Of a stretch of 64,000 bases of DNA, positions 12,598-25,143 are shown piece after piece. The translations under genes and the position numbers were made by a program. Every line of letters begins with the position of its first letter. The first letter of the stretch is position 1. Below the pieces are notes generated by a model. That model was not told where the DNA came from. It was given only the letters and a program-made list of their open reading frames with translations, and did not search any database. The stretch is from Pocillopora verrucosa (lineage: Eukaryota; Cnidaria; Anthozoa; Scleractinia; Pocilloporidae), in contig NC_089319.1 in NCBI RefSeq assembly GCF_036669915.1, positions 3,681,082 through 3,745,081 on the forward strand, read 5' to 3'.

Positions 12598-12998
12598 AAA
12601 TAATACATTGTTGCTTGTAGATATTGAATTTCTCTTCTCGTGTTGAACTCGACATCTCACTCGTTCGCCGCGCTTACTTGTGAGCTATCGAGTTGAACAC
12701 TCGAAGAGAAACTCTACATCTACGCACTTATGTACTATTCGCTATATAACATTCATTTGAATTTTGGTCTTCTTTTACTTTCAGTCAGTATGATTGTGTT
12801 TTAGGCACAGACTAACTCTATAGCTATAATTCCGGCATACTATTAATTTGTGCCAGGGAAAATATGCACGTTGTACCTGAAAACAGAACCACCAGCTCGG
12901 ATAGTCTAAGTGGCTTTGAACCTGCACAGGCGGTGGTAAAATAGTTGACGCATTGGATTCCGGGCCGAGGGGTCTGGGCTTAAGAACTAGCCGGGTTA
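12598..12998 (-). repeat. ~395-bp repeat with hairpin, inverted copy
   Basis: Reverse complement of 1589-1983, including the AAGAGAAA...TTTCTCTT hairpin arms. It lies just upstream of duplicated block B, as the direct copy lies just upstream of block A. Confidence 0.75.
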
Positions 12999-14322
12999 TT
13001 GTGTTCTTTTCTTTGTGCCTATCTCCATCCAGGAGTAAAACAGGTAACAACGAACTGTCAGGGATGCCTCACAAAGTGAGGGGGAACGACAGAACAGAAA
13101 CTGGGATAAGCTCCAGTCTGATTGGCTACATGACTCAAGTACAGACATTACCACTCTTTTTGAAAAAGCATTACAGATCAGAAAAACAGAGAGAAAAAGA
13201 AAAAAGTAACCTTGCGGGAACATATATCTTGATACACTGAATTTGTCATCAGGCATAATTTTAAACACATTCACGTCGAAGCCTCACTGGTCCTGCACAA
13301 GATTCTCCTAACATTTTCTACTCCGAAATAGTTGTTTTCACGGGAAGCCACATTTATCATTTGTGTTTGAACTTACCACAAAATAGCCAATATGTCATAC
13401 CTAATGAATTTTATATCATAGTCATAAATTATGGATTGTCTACATATGTTGTCAAGTTGAATTTCTAACGAGTTATCAACTGAAGGGTCGCTCTAACATT
13501 TCCAATTGTACTCGAGTTAAAATCAGGGAGGCAGCTTTCAAATCTTCCCACTTGTCGCAGGTTCGGTCAATCTTGCTGCATTTTTCATCCGCAAGTTTTT
13601 AGCTCTTTGTTTCGTGTTTGTTTACCAAAAAAAGTATACGTTTTCGTGAGCCAAAACTTGGCTGGATTCCATGACACCGGTCAAGAGGCATTAAAATCAG
13701 GGAGGCAGCTTTCAAATCTTCCCACTTGTAGCAAGTTCGGTCAATCTTGCTGCATTTTTCATCCGTAAGTCTTTAGCTCTTTGTTTCGTGACTGGTTGGA
13801 TTCCATGACACCGGTCAAGAGGCATTAAGTTTCTTAATTTTTCACTTTTAAGTAAAAACTAACTATAAATTGATGGATCTCCACTCCAAAAGCCAATTAA
13901 AATTGATATTATGGGTGAAGTTCACTTTGTGATTGACAGCTGTTTTCTCGATAGCTAATCAAATACTTTGGACCTTTCCAACCATTAAGGTTGTTTCAAA
14001 ATGTGAAAATTTCGATAAGTGTGCTAACTCCTTCAAAGCTCACAATTTTATTTTATGGAAAAAAAAAGCCACCTTTTTTCAAAAAGAGAGAAAATAAGCC
14101 CTCAAAAGCAATTAAAGGACTAAAACTAAGATGAAAAACAGCTTTTAATAATAAATAATGTTTATTTCTAATTGAAATTGTCGTCCAATAAGGAGGGGCC
14201 CTATTTGTACAGGGAAACAAATAAAGACGAATTAAGGGAGGCTAATTTAAATGCAAAATATGTTTATCAAGTGAAGAAGTTCCGCTTGGATAAGAAGAGC
14301 GATAATACAGAAATAAAGTAGA

Positions 14323-17300
14323 ATGACTGTTTTATGGCTGCTCCAGTTTTCCATTGTGACTCTTCAAATCGTCCTCGGAATCCTGTTTGCCTTGGCAAAA
14401 GGAGACTTTTGTGGAAGCGTTTTCGAAACTCAACTGGGTGAGTTATAACTCAAACTGAACGATTAGGATCTTCTTGATTCTTAGGCTTTGTTTTACATAT
14501 ATTCAGGTGAAAAAGCATCAGTCCATTTGTTTCCCCTTTCAGACCATGCATTAGCAGGTCATGTTGTATATATGACTGTTGTTGTGGACGAGTTTGAATG
14601 TCAGTTTAAATGTATGGGAAACAACCGTTGCAAGTCGATCAATGTTCACCCCGGTGACAGTATTGGACAACGTATATGTGAGTTGAATTATAAAACGCGG
14701 AAGATGAAGCCAGAGGATTTTAGAAAAAGGAAAGGATCTACATACTATAGCTCTGCTCAGGTTGGTACTAAGTTTTATGGTTACCGTATTTAATTGCCAA
14801 AATGCCGAAGATATTCGGTAAATTAATAGTTTTGAGCGTGATTGGAATGACAATTCTAGCCTCCTGAGTGCAAAAAAACGTAGCTCTTTATTTCACACAG
14901 CCATTGAATTTGGCTGTTGAGGGCGAAACAAAAATGGGTAGCTTCATTTCTTCTTGCGTTTTGAGCAAAAAACCTTCTCGATTATTTTTTTAGGTTACAA
15001 ACCAGAGAAATTCAGAACTTTATTGTTTTTTTCATTCTCCTTATCTATCTGAGAGCTGAGAATTACAAGAGAGTATTTTCTTAATTTGTACAGACGTAAC
15101 GTAGAACATAAGTTGAACATATTTGTTATATACCTATAACCGCTATGTTTCTGCGAAGATAACTTGTTGAAGCACGAGTTGATGATTTCACCTGTTAATA
15201 ATAACTTTGGAGCCTGATTTAAATTATTACGTATGGTTCATCTCTTAGTCTTAGGTTGACAACGTTTTTGGTATGTTCTCGGCATCTGTATTAACGTCCT
15301 TACTAGTTCTTTAGTTTGAAAAAATATTTTATTTTGAACGGCTATTCTTCATCAAAAATACTTTCACGTTTATAACGTGACCAGAGCTAAATGGATGTAA
15401 TCCACTTTGTACTGTATTAAGAGAACACAATTGAAAAAATTCTCCAAGAATGAGATGGATAAGCAAATTTTCTTTTTGTCTCGATGCCATGTCAATAAAG
15501 CAACGGGAAACAAATCAACTTTCCTTATTTTTGTATTAATTGTGTCAGGCTTCCTGCATGGATATTTCTCGTGATCAAAGGCGACCCACTAAGAGCGCTC
15601 AGTGTCATCCGGGATACCAAGGAACACGGTGCCAAATGCGTAAGTGGTCAGAAGATTTTGCCTGTTACGTATTCACAGCTTTTTAGACAAATTAAACTGC
15701 ATAATCATTACCGGTTGCCTCCTTTTGACAGCTCGAGGCTTAGGATAATGTAATGGACTTTGTTATAAATGAGTCATGAAGTTAGCGGAACTTTTCGAGA
15801 ACAAACTTAAACAAAACATAAAGTGGCGAGAGAACACATGCAGAATCTCACAAACGGAGGCGTATGTGAAGCATAAAACTGTTGTGTTGCGGTCCGGCCG
15901 GCTGGATGTTTAATTAAAGTATAACACATTTGCGACTCCAAAAGTATCCAAAATTAACTCTGTCACCAAAATATTTCACCTTTAGGAAAAACATTTTTTT
16001 TTTCTCAGACATGCCCTTGTATCCACCTAGATATAGAAATAAATATTAATATAGAAATAAATATTATGAATAATACTGGGCGATAAAGTATCATTACAAA
16101 CATTACTTCTACTCACTGTATGTTGTAGCAGAGTGAAACCAAGACTCCTGTTCTTTATAATAAGTTCATTTATATTTATGGTTGAAAAAAAGGAAAATTA
16201 GCTTTCATTTTTGTTTCATCATTTTAATAATAAGCTCCCGTGGTGAGAGTATTCATCCGCAGTGAAGGTTGCGAGGATCTGGGAATTACAGCAAACACTT
16301 GTGGCATTGCTTACATCAAAGTGAATGGCAAAGATTATTCTCCACACATCAGAGGCCATAACGTGGTTGTTATCAACGCTATCACAGGTATTATAATCAA
16401 GATCGGAGATAAAGCGCGCTGTCATTTGTTCAAAGAGCGCTCTATCAGGGTACAAAAGACAGAGTTGAGTCACGCCATCCACTAATTTGTACTATGTTCC
16501 ACCATTTCCCGCACTTTTCTCTTGCTTTTTTTCGGTAATTGAAGTGAAATTTCGGAACAAACGAGCCGGCAAGTAGCAACAGAAGAGCCAAGCAAAGGTT
16601 TGTAAACATGCCATGCCATGCCATGAAAAATTAACCAAATCGGCATAACTGTTACAATTCATACAAATCATGACGGTCTCAGAGCGATTGCGATCATGCT
16701 GAGGTCCATCGCAGCTAGCTTATCATGGCGATCTCAGATCATCGCAGTAAAGCAAGCCTCAGAAATTACATCAGCCCCTCTTCGAGTGAACAACTAAGAG
16801 CTTGCTCTGATATCCTTTCCGATGCATTGAGTGGATGGCCACATCAGTCACAGCAGCCGAGTTTAACGGCGCTGTCATCTCGAGCAATCTTCATGTTCCT
16901 GCGAATCAGTCGGCTCTCGTTCATACATAAAACACACGCCTTGAGCAGTTTGTTTCCTAATTGTCATGACAAAAAACTTGCGGGTTTTTATGAGCCACAA
17001 TTCGGCCGGATTTCACTGAATATTTCACTTTCAGATTCCGTATTAAAACTGGAAACCTTTGGCGAAAGTGTTAAATTCGACCTGCCGAAATATTTCAGGT
17101 TATGAACTATTGCAGATTGTGAACTGAGAGGGTTTGATACTTTTGACGGCTTTAGTCTTGTTCAACCAATCAAATTATTTGAACCATTCTAACAAGGATT
17201 CTGATTGGCTTATTGTAGCATGCTTATGAGAGTATAGAGCATGCTGACGACATTGATGTTTGCTTTGAAATCAAGGTTTGTTTTGAAAATTGAAAGTAAT

Positions 17301-19570
17301 GTGTGGGAAATTTAAAGGATTCTTTTTTATAAAACAAATAGCGAAGCCTTGACTGTGCTCTATTCTGTTGTAAAGCACTTAGGAAGCAGCTGGAGCACTC
17401 CAAAATCATCATGAAGGGTTACTTATCTGGGGCGAAATAAAAGCAGGTAGTAAAACCTTACTTCTGACGACTTTCCCGAAAAAGGCAAACCGGTGTGGGC
17501 TTTTGTTTTCCGCGCATACGCCAGAAGGTGACACCGCTGTCTCCCTATCGACTCCATGGTCTTAATTTAATAGAACGATGTGCTCAGTTTAAAATCTGCG
17601 GGGTTAGCTCCAGCTCGATTAACTTAATCTCTTTAAGCTACCAGTCATCTGGAAGATGTACGTCTTCATTATAAGCTTGATTGTAGTGGAAGGGAAACGT
17701 TTGTTACCATTCTTCATTTGCAGGTACTGTACTAGGAGCCAAAGGATTTGACACTCATGAGAATAGTTCCGCTGGTATTCACCTGAGAGATTACCTTAAC
17801 GGAATCAAAGGAGAGTATGTGCCATATTGACGTGCTTTTATATATGTTCATAGAACAAAACAAAACAAAAGCTGATATAAAACAAATGTAAAGGAAGGGA
17901 ATGATCATCCAACCCTCTAAAGAGGAACTGGTCTTTTACGCTGTAATCTCACTACCATAAAATGTAGCATATGATAGTTCAGAGCACAAACATCATGGAT
18001 CCCACATCATTTTAAGTACATCTGCCCCAGCATTTTATATATATATATATATGTATATATATAAATAAAGAATTCATAATCTCTTAAAAGATACATATTT
18101 TTCTCTTTCTAACGACCGTTCTGGATTGTTTCCAATGTCAAACGCATGAAAATTTGTCGCAATAACTCCTATCCGAAACTGAATCAGAAATATACTCACA
18201 AAACGAGATTCGGTAAATTCCGTGGGAAACTTATTTCAAAATATTAGCACATTAATGCCTCGTAGAGGTTTTCGTTATTGCCCTTTTTTCGTAATTTGTA
18301 ATAAAATGCATTTGTTTGCCATTCTCACGGAAAATTAATGTTTGTTCCAATTGCAGAAAAATCGTTCTGGTCGCCATTCAAGATCAAGGCTCAACATACA
18401 TATCACCAGCGATTGACGCTCTAAAAAGAGTTGGCGCCACCGATAACCTACTCAATCTGACAGAGTTCAGAGGATCTTTTGCTTTGGTGGGATTCGCCGG
18501 TGTGAATAGACCATCTTGGATTGCACAACAAAATGCCAAGCGAGAGAGGGGACCCAGTGAGATATATCTGACAATCCCATCATCAGAAGGTATATCTTCG
18601 TTCTATTGATACCCTATAGCGGAATTTCAGCTTTCAAATAAGTGAACGGGCCCATCATAGCGAGCCAGCCACGCATTGACTAAGCATTTTCAGGCTCTCG
18701 TGCACTCATATCGGTGTGTGTTGATTAACAAGACAACACCACATTTTCTCCTGTAGCTATCAAAGGCATATATTACAATCAGCCTGGCCATTCCTGCAAG
18801 GACATCCGGGACTCCGGATATTCCGTTGGAGATGGGGAGTACTGGATCGACCCTGAGAAGAACGGAAACCCTTTAAAGGTCTACTGTGACATGACAACTG
18901 ACGGAGGTGAGATGCAAATGCTCGATCATCTTAAAAAAAGTAAAGGAACTGAATTGGATTTGAGTTTCTGAAATTCTACTTCATGATGTTTGAAACATTT
19001 AGTTCATGTTGGTTGATGTTGGCTTCGTTTTGCACAGGAGGCTGGCTTCTTGTTTCCAACGTTGTGGTAGACGACTCGTCCTCGCGACAGCTTTGGATTG
19101 CGTCATCATACCGTGAAATCAGCAACTGCCACTGGAACAAAACGTTGTTCATCACAGAAAATGCCATGAAAGAACTGAGAACACACTTGTCTTTCACTCA
19201 GCTGAGATTCCACTGCAACAAACAAAAAGGACGAATGATCCACGTGACCACAGCTGCAAACAGCTCTGGTAAAGCTGTAGTCCGGTACTTCAGCGGTCAG
19301 ACGGATGATCGACCTTTGGCGTGTGGCTCGTTTAATAGAATGAAAGATGATAACTCCAATATAGCTGGAGTCTGTCACCAATGGCAAGGCCAGCAGTGGG
19401 GTCACTCACCGTCGGCAAAAGGGACATTGACTGACCACGCCTTTTTTGTCCCTTACAAATATCACTGGTTATTGACTCCTGGAAATCAAAGATGGGAGTG
19501 TGACGACTATATTTATGACGGATTTTTTGCGTTGTCCTCTGGCGATTTCTGGAAAGTCTTTATTCGTTAA
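14323..19570 (+). CDS. PAN-EGF-ILEI/FAM3-fibrinogen-like secreted protein, copy B
   Basis: Exons 14323-14437, 14543-14760, 15549-15639, 16235-16387, 17724-17814, 18357-18589, 18757-18906, 19038-19570. Exon sizes are identical to copy A and again give 527 codons plus TAA. The order is the same: hydrophobic N-terminus, PAN module, EGF-like CHPGYQGTRC, ILEI/FAM3 domain, fibrinogen-like C-terminus. Most of the protein differs from copy A at scattered residues, but the last 50 codons carry a cluster of replacements (for example FYVPNK to FFVPYK, ISKR to IYDG) with almost no silent change. No lesion is visible, so both copies are probably expressed. Confidence 0.87.
18037..18064. repeat. (TA)n microsatellite, copy B
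   Basis: Shorter counterpart of the intron-5 TA run at 6652-6714. Confidence 0.9.
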
Positions 19571-19775
19571 GGCCTGGAAACACCTACATCCGCTTCCACT
19601 TTTCCTGTAAAACTTTTCTCTGCAAAGTAAGACGTGATGATCATCGGATAACTGTAAAGAGCTTTCAAACTTTTTTTATTTGTTTTTTATCATTCGAACA
19701 ATTTTCGAGGTTTTCGTTTTTATATTTCGTGTGTTAGTTTGTGGCCTGAACGTCACGGAGGAGTTGGTATTTCAT

Positions 19776-19985
19776 CTCTTAAATACCATAGTAGTGACTA
19801 ACTTATAACTTCTCCATACAGTATCACCCTTGGATTAAATATTGAGGTCATAGGAATAAATGAAATGATCACCAGCCTAGAAGTCCATAACTGTCAAACA
19901 AATTCTCCTCGGCAGCACCATAGGAAATGTATAGAGAACAGAATGGTGAACATCCATACTGATGATAGGGTGTTAAGAGTTAAAA
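19776..19985 (-). repeat. Dispersed ~200-bp repeat
   Basis: Present in block B but not A. In reverse orientation it matches about 46786-46985, 48690-48820 and 50106-50310 (shared segments include AAACAAATTCTCCT and CATACTGATGATAGG-like motifs). It is probably a short mobile element. No coding capacity. Confidence 0.65.
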
Positions 19986-21230
19986 TCTTTTTATCTTTCA
20001 AGTAAACCCGACCCAAAAGATTTGTTCATCTATCTGGTTTTTTTTTCTTTACTTTTTTTCGGGAAGTCATTATTTTATTGCCGCGAAGGAGGAAGGGGGA
20101 AGGAGGGGGCGGGCGGGGCTGTTCAGAGGATTTTGGGGGGATCGCGTGGTTTTCAGGCGAAGCTGGGCCAGACTGTAGACAATCGACTGCCAATGATGGT
20201 GGGGGGGAGAAATCATTCAAATACTACGGAGCCTTGAGGGATTAGGTGGTTTCTGTTGTAATATCCTCCGACCGACCTCTACCCCACCCCCCTCCCCCTT
20301 CTGGAGATAAAGAAATGACTGGTCCCTTAGTACGGACAAGTGAGTCTTTACACCACTTGGAGGTACCTTTGCTTTGACGTCGAGTTAAGCCTCCTTAAAA
20401 TCTCCTAGTACAATCATTCAGGGAGGACTTACAGACTATTTCAATTTATTTCTCGGTTTTAGTTTGCGGTTGGTTTGCTAGTTTGAGTTTGTTTTTACAA
20501 CCGTTGCTTTTAGAAAAAAGTTGTTTAAGGTAATTTCATAACAATAGTTCACTTAGAAATGCAAATTTCATTAGGAAAACTTGGAATGGAAATGCTGAGA
20601 CAAATTTGTTAGAAGATGTGGTAGCAATTTTAAAAAAACACATTACAGCAGGGTTGACGTGGCAATTTCACACAAGAAATTTAAAAACAATGAATTTCAG
20701 TACATTTTGATATTTAAAAAGCTCAAGGTAAAACTATTTCTAAAGTGATTTTACATCAATTTATTTGCAAATACTTGACATGTAAATGATTATGCACACA
20801 GCCTTTTCATTCCCTTTCCGTACCCAAACTTCATTAGTATGGATACGGAACGAATTAACTAACTGAGTACGAATGGTCCTTGCTGGGTACGAAACGAGTG
20901 GTATCCGCCCGAGGTTGTCGGTGAACTGGCCTAGCACGGGATGTCGGCAAGCTGGACCAAGTTGTCAGCGAGCGGGCCTAAGTAATCGGCAAACTGGCCT
21001 AGGTTGTCGGCACTAGCCTAAATCGTCGGCAAACTGGCCTAGGACACAGACACAAAACACAACATCGACGTATATTTCAATAAGTCGATAGAGTTTAAGA
21101 ATATTACATAAGCATACTACATAATACTGTAATCATGATATTCTTTTCAGTGCTTATATTGCATTTTGGTATTTACATAATCTCAATGTAATGGTTTCTG
21201 AAAAAACCATCAGTGTACGAAACCAATAAA

Positions 21231-21268
<38 letters not shown>

Positions 21269-21989
21269 TATCAGTATTATCGATCGAAAGTCTATCTGAT
21301 TTGATTAACCACATACAGCTGACTCGAGGTGACTAAGAAGGAAGGATTTAAGTCAGCGCTGACTTTGATTGGTAAAAGTAAGTTTCAGTTTTGTGTCCGA
21401 GACTTAATCAGCGAAAATATTCCATTTAAACATGTTAAAGCTCACAATAAAATTGAACACCTTAGGTTTCACTTGATCAACCACATTGTCTTCAATTTTT
21501 GTTGCCTACTTTATCCCAGTGAGTCGCCTGCGGGGATGCGCTTTGTGTGCGCCCCGAAGCGTCTGGCGACCGAGCAGTAAAAGCGAGTGACAAAGCCGAG
21601 GACGATTGTGACGGGAAGTAAGACGCGCACTAAAACTGCTGGCTGTCTGCTGCGCCGTGGGTGGGGAATATACGACCACTGCAGCACAAGATGTACAGAG
21701 ACCGTGTTTGACGAGGGTGCAGCCAAACGATTGGTTGTATGTCATATCTTTAATAAAACAGTATATTATTTAAACTTATGACTTTTCAATTAATACCCCG
21801 CTCAAGGTAAGTGTGATTTTTTTCCCCTTTGTTATCAAGGATTATAAGAAATCGACCTTACTTTAAACATGCTAAACATGGAAAACAAACTTCGTTAGTA
21901 TGGGTATGGAACGACTTAACTGTGTACGAATGGTCTTAGCTGAGTACGAAACGACTGGTATCCGCCCGAGGTTGTCGGTGAATTTCTTT

Positions 21990-22915
21990 GGGTTGTTGGC
22001 GAACTGGCCCTAGCATGCGATGTCGGCAAGCTGGCCCAAGTTGTCAGCGAGCGGGCCTAAGTAATCGGCAAACTGGCCTAGATTGTCGGCACACTGGCCT
22101 AGCTTGTCGGCAAACTGACCAAGGTTGTCGGCAAACTGGCCTAGCTTGTCGGCAAACTGGCTAAGGTTGTCGGCAAACAGTCCTAAGTTTTCGGCAAACA
22201 TCCCTAAGTTGTCGGCGAACTGGCCTAATTTGACGCCGAACAGGCCTAAGTTATCGGCGAGCGGGCCTTAGTAGTCGGCAAACTGGCCATGAACACTACT
22301 GAACTAGTAGTTGAAATAAGGCCTGAAAAATAATTAGGTCCTAAGTTGTTGGCAAACTGGCTAAGGTTGTCGGCAAACTGGCCTAGATTGTCGGCGAGCG
22401 GGCCTAAGTTAAACGTCAACTGCCTGTGAACTGGCTTGGGTTGTTGGTGAACTGGCTTGGATTGTTAGTGAACTGGCTTGAATCGTTGGTGGTTAAGGTT
22501 GTCGGCAAACTGGCCTAGGTTGTCGGCGAGCGGGCCTAAGTTAAACGTCAACTGACCTGGATTGTTAGTGACCTGGCTTGGGTTGTTGGTGAACTGGCTT
22601 GGGTTGTTGGTGAACTGGCTTGGATTGTTAGTGAACTGGCTTGGATTGTTGGTGATCTGGCTTGGATTGTTAGTGAACTAGCTTGGATTGTTGGTGAACT
22701 GGCTTGGATTATTGGTGAACTGGCTTGGATTGTTAGTGAACTGGCTTGAGTTGTTAGTGAACTGGCTTGGATTGTTAGTGAACTGGCTTAGGTTGTGGGC
22801 AACTGGCCAAGGTTGTCTGCAAACAGGCTTAAGTGTAAGCAAACTTGCCTGGGTTGTGGGCAAACTGGCTTAGGTTGTCGGCAAACTTGCCTAAGTTGTC
22901 AGCAAACTGGCTTAT
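21990..22915. repeat. 21-bp minisatellite array
   Basis: Dozens of units of two main types: GTTGTCGGCAAACTGGCCTAG-like and GGATTGTTGGTGAACTGGCTT-like. The period is 21 bp, so long open frames appear on both strands (7-residue repeats such as FADNLGQ or LVNWLGL), but nothing suggests translation. Smaller clusters of the same unit occur at about 9110-9270 and 20920-21040, each preceded by the same GTACGGAACGACTTAAC-type leader. A degenerate tail follows at 23585-23710. Confidence 0.9.
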
Positions 22916-24429
22916 AATTGGGAAGAAATGGTCAAGAAATGGTCTATTGTTCCGGCTCAACTTCTTAAATTAAGTATTAAACATTGGTCCTTTTGTTATT
23001 TGTAGCGCTGAAGGACTTTGGCCGAAGCGACGCGAAAGAGTTCATGACTAATCGGAAAAATTATCGGTGTATTTAAACCTCTCTCTGCGTACTTTTTTCT
23101 TTATCAGACAGTTTGTTATCATGCTCGTGATACACAGATCGGATTTCCGCTGCGCGGTCATCCGATTTTGTTATCACTCGTATAATTACAGACCGAATTG
23201 GACTCCACTTAGTCCTGTTACTATTAACTATTATGTACACAAAGAATCAAGTCTAACTTGCGTAGCGCGCGAGATTTGAACTGCTCTCATACTGTGAAAG
23301 ATAAATCTGGGCGCGGCGAAGTCGTGATTCGATAGTCCGTCGAGCGAGAAAGTGAAAGTCTCTCCCTCCAATTTTCCCCCCTCAAATGTTCTTTTCGCTG
23401 TCTTTCCTTCAGCCCTTCTGAGCGTTTAAATTTCCCGCTCGTATGCTAATAGGAAACTTCGAAATCCCTCATGTGTTCTGAAGCTGTTGCGCCATTGTTC
23501 AAAAATGGCCTTCTAGGGTCATTATAACAAAGCCTATTGTTATCAATGTTGAGCGAGTTTCCTTGATACGTTGAAGGCCAACACGCTTGGATTGTTGGTG
23601 AACTGGCCTTGGTTGACAGCCTACTGACTGAGATTGTAGCTGACCTTGCCCAAGTTGCCAGGGAACTTATCAAGGTCGTTGGCGATCTAGCATTAGTTGT
23701 AAGCGAACTGATCTAAAGCTAAAAAACCAATTTCAACGGGGCTTATCCCTTCGTGACAATTCTTTCTACTGCTTTACAAAACTTTCTTCTCTTGGCATAT
23801 TCATCAGAAGCTGGGACCAGAATCATAAAATAAATTCTTTTGCTACTTTACTGATAGCTTATTGATACTGATTTTTTATCTTTACACAGTTTTCTTTTGG
23901 TGATAAAATAAATAGTAGTTTAGTGTGGTTCCTTGTTGACTCTATACGATATTTTCCTTTGTTCAGTTTGGTTGTTGTAATTACTTTGGTGTTGTTATTA
24001 CGACACTTCATCGCAATGCGCTCTATTTCCATATTGCAAAAAATGGATTGCATCTGATTGAATGAACAGTTAATGGTTTTTCTGATGGTCTAAATTCACT
24101 AATGATCGTAATCTCCGGCGCAGCCGTTCTTTGGGATGAGGAGAGCCTTGAAAGACGTCCTGAAGAATGGCTACGAAGGAGACTGTAACAATTGCTGTTC
24201 GCGACGTTTTGACTGCCACGAAGCCAGTCAATAAAACCATTCCTTTCGATAACCAAAGTCAAAATAGTAAGACAAACAATTGGACGATCCCGTACCTATA
24301 CCACTCTAAAGAGAACTAAGAACATCTCAGTCTCCTGCAAGTAAAACATCTTATAATACAAGCGAAATGCGACTGGGCTGAGTTCTAAGCAGATTCCTCA
24401 CTTTGTAGTTCAACGGAAAAGCTTAAGGC
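22916..24429. other. Gene-free stretch after the minisatellite
   Basis: No gene recognised. It contains a degenerate continuation of the minisatellite at about 23585-23710, separated from the main array by about 660 bp of unrelated sequence. Short ORFs have no recognisable motif. Confidence 0.5.
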
Positions 24430-24970
24430 CTTCCATTTTCCAATCACTGCCGGTCTAGGCATGACACAAATACTTCCTTCCTTGAACAGTTACACTTGAA
24501 TTGCTTCTAAGGTCTAAAATGCCTAGTTTGCAGTTGGTATCAGTCAGAGCATGACATAAGTAATTTATTCCTTTATCGTCAGCACGATTATGTCTGGCGT
24601 TTAGGCCAGACAACTTGAATGCACTGCTGGTGAATGCTGTACACAAGTGCTCAGCTTTATTCCATCGTTTCCTCTGTTATTCCGACTGACGTCTAACAAC
24701 GTTAATTGCAATTAACCGAGGTTATTGCTTCAGACAAGAGTTTCATCCCTTCATTTCCAAGAGAACTGACACAAATCCAGCCTGGGTAACTCGCAGTTAC
24801 CGCTAGTTAGGGCTTCACAAACGTGCGTGATTGCCACTGACATTAGGTCTGGTTAATTTCTTGCAATTTCTATACGTTATTGTCTTGGACAAGAGCTTGA
24901 TTCCTTGTTTCGATAAACTACTGAAAGAGAGGGTCAAGCTGTTTAGATCACTGCGACTGAGAGCTATAGA
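24430..24970 (-). pseudogene. NLR-type leucine-rich repeat relic
   Basis: On the minus strand, 24646-24455 reads as NLR LRRs (CTAFTSSAFKLSGL, GINYLCHALTDTNCKL, LDLRSNS). Upstream, LSEAITS/NC-like repeats continue to about 24970 in different frames with stops. The pattern (LC.AL....CKL..L.L..N) is that of the ribonuclease-inhibitor-type LRRs in NLR proteins. It has the same strand and order as the glycosyltransferase gene at 25.7-29.8 kb, so it may be that gene's decayed 3' end. No NACHT exon is seen between them. Confidence 0.65.
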
Positions 24971-25031
24971 GAGCTTTGGTTTATAGATTTAATGAATGTA
25001 ACCGAAGAAGTTACAATTCATAGACCAAACA

Positions 25032-25062
25032 TTTCGACACTAATGTCTAGTGCCTTCATCAG
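25032..25062 (-). ncRNA. Hammerhead-ribozyme-like core (Penelope-type)
   Basis: Read on minus: CUGAUGA at 25062-25056, then a 7-bp stem II (GGCACUA / UAGUGUC, one G-U pair) around the loop GACAU, then GAAA at 25035-25032. This is the conserved core layout of a hammerhead ribozyme. Downstream on minus, a long imperfect hairpin (GUUUGGU... GUAAC / GUUAC... AACCAAA, about 25030-24970) could be stem III. Penelope-like elements are known to carry such motifs. The same bases could also encode a protein tail (LMKALDISVEMFGL), so the ribozyme is a candidate only. Confidence 0.5.
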
Positions 25063-25143
25063 GGGTGATCTAGAGGTCCTTTCATACGATCACTAATTAG
25101 CTGCCTTTTTTCTGACGTGGTGTAAATGGGCGTCAGGAAGTAA

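Larger units (their letters stand above)
13177..21863 (+). repeat. Segmental duplication, block B
   Basis: Collinear copy of block A. Block-specific changes: an internal tandem duplication at about 13525-13830 (GGCAGCTTTCAAATCTTCCC occurs twice), about 240 bp inserted in intron 2 (about 14790-15030), a deletion at about 16610 in intron 4, and an insertion at about 19780-20215 that includes a dispersed repeat also found at 46.8, 48.7 and 50.1 kb. Confidence 0.9.

Noticed and set aside
21511-21781. Overlapping short ORFs in the conserved block after copy B
   Set aside because: Several frames are open by chance; the copy at 9.7-9.99 kb does not keep the same frames intact, and no motif is recognisable.
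22010-22873. Repeat proteins (FADNLGQ or LVNWLGL) on both strands
   Set aside because: A 21-bp minisatellite is automatically open in several frames; no start context, splice sites or non-repeat domain.
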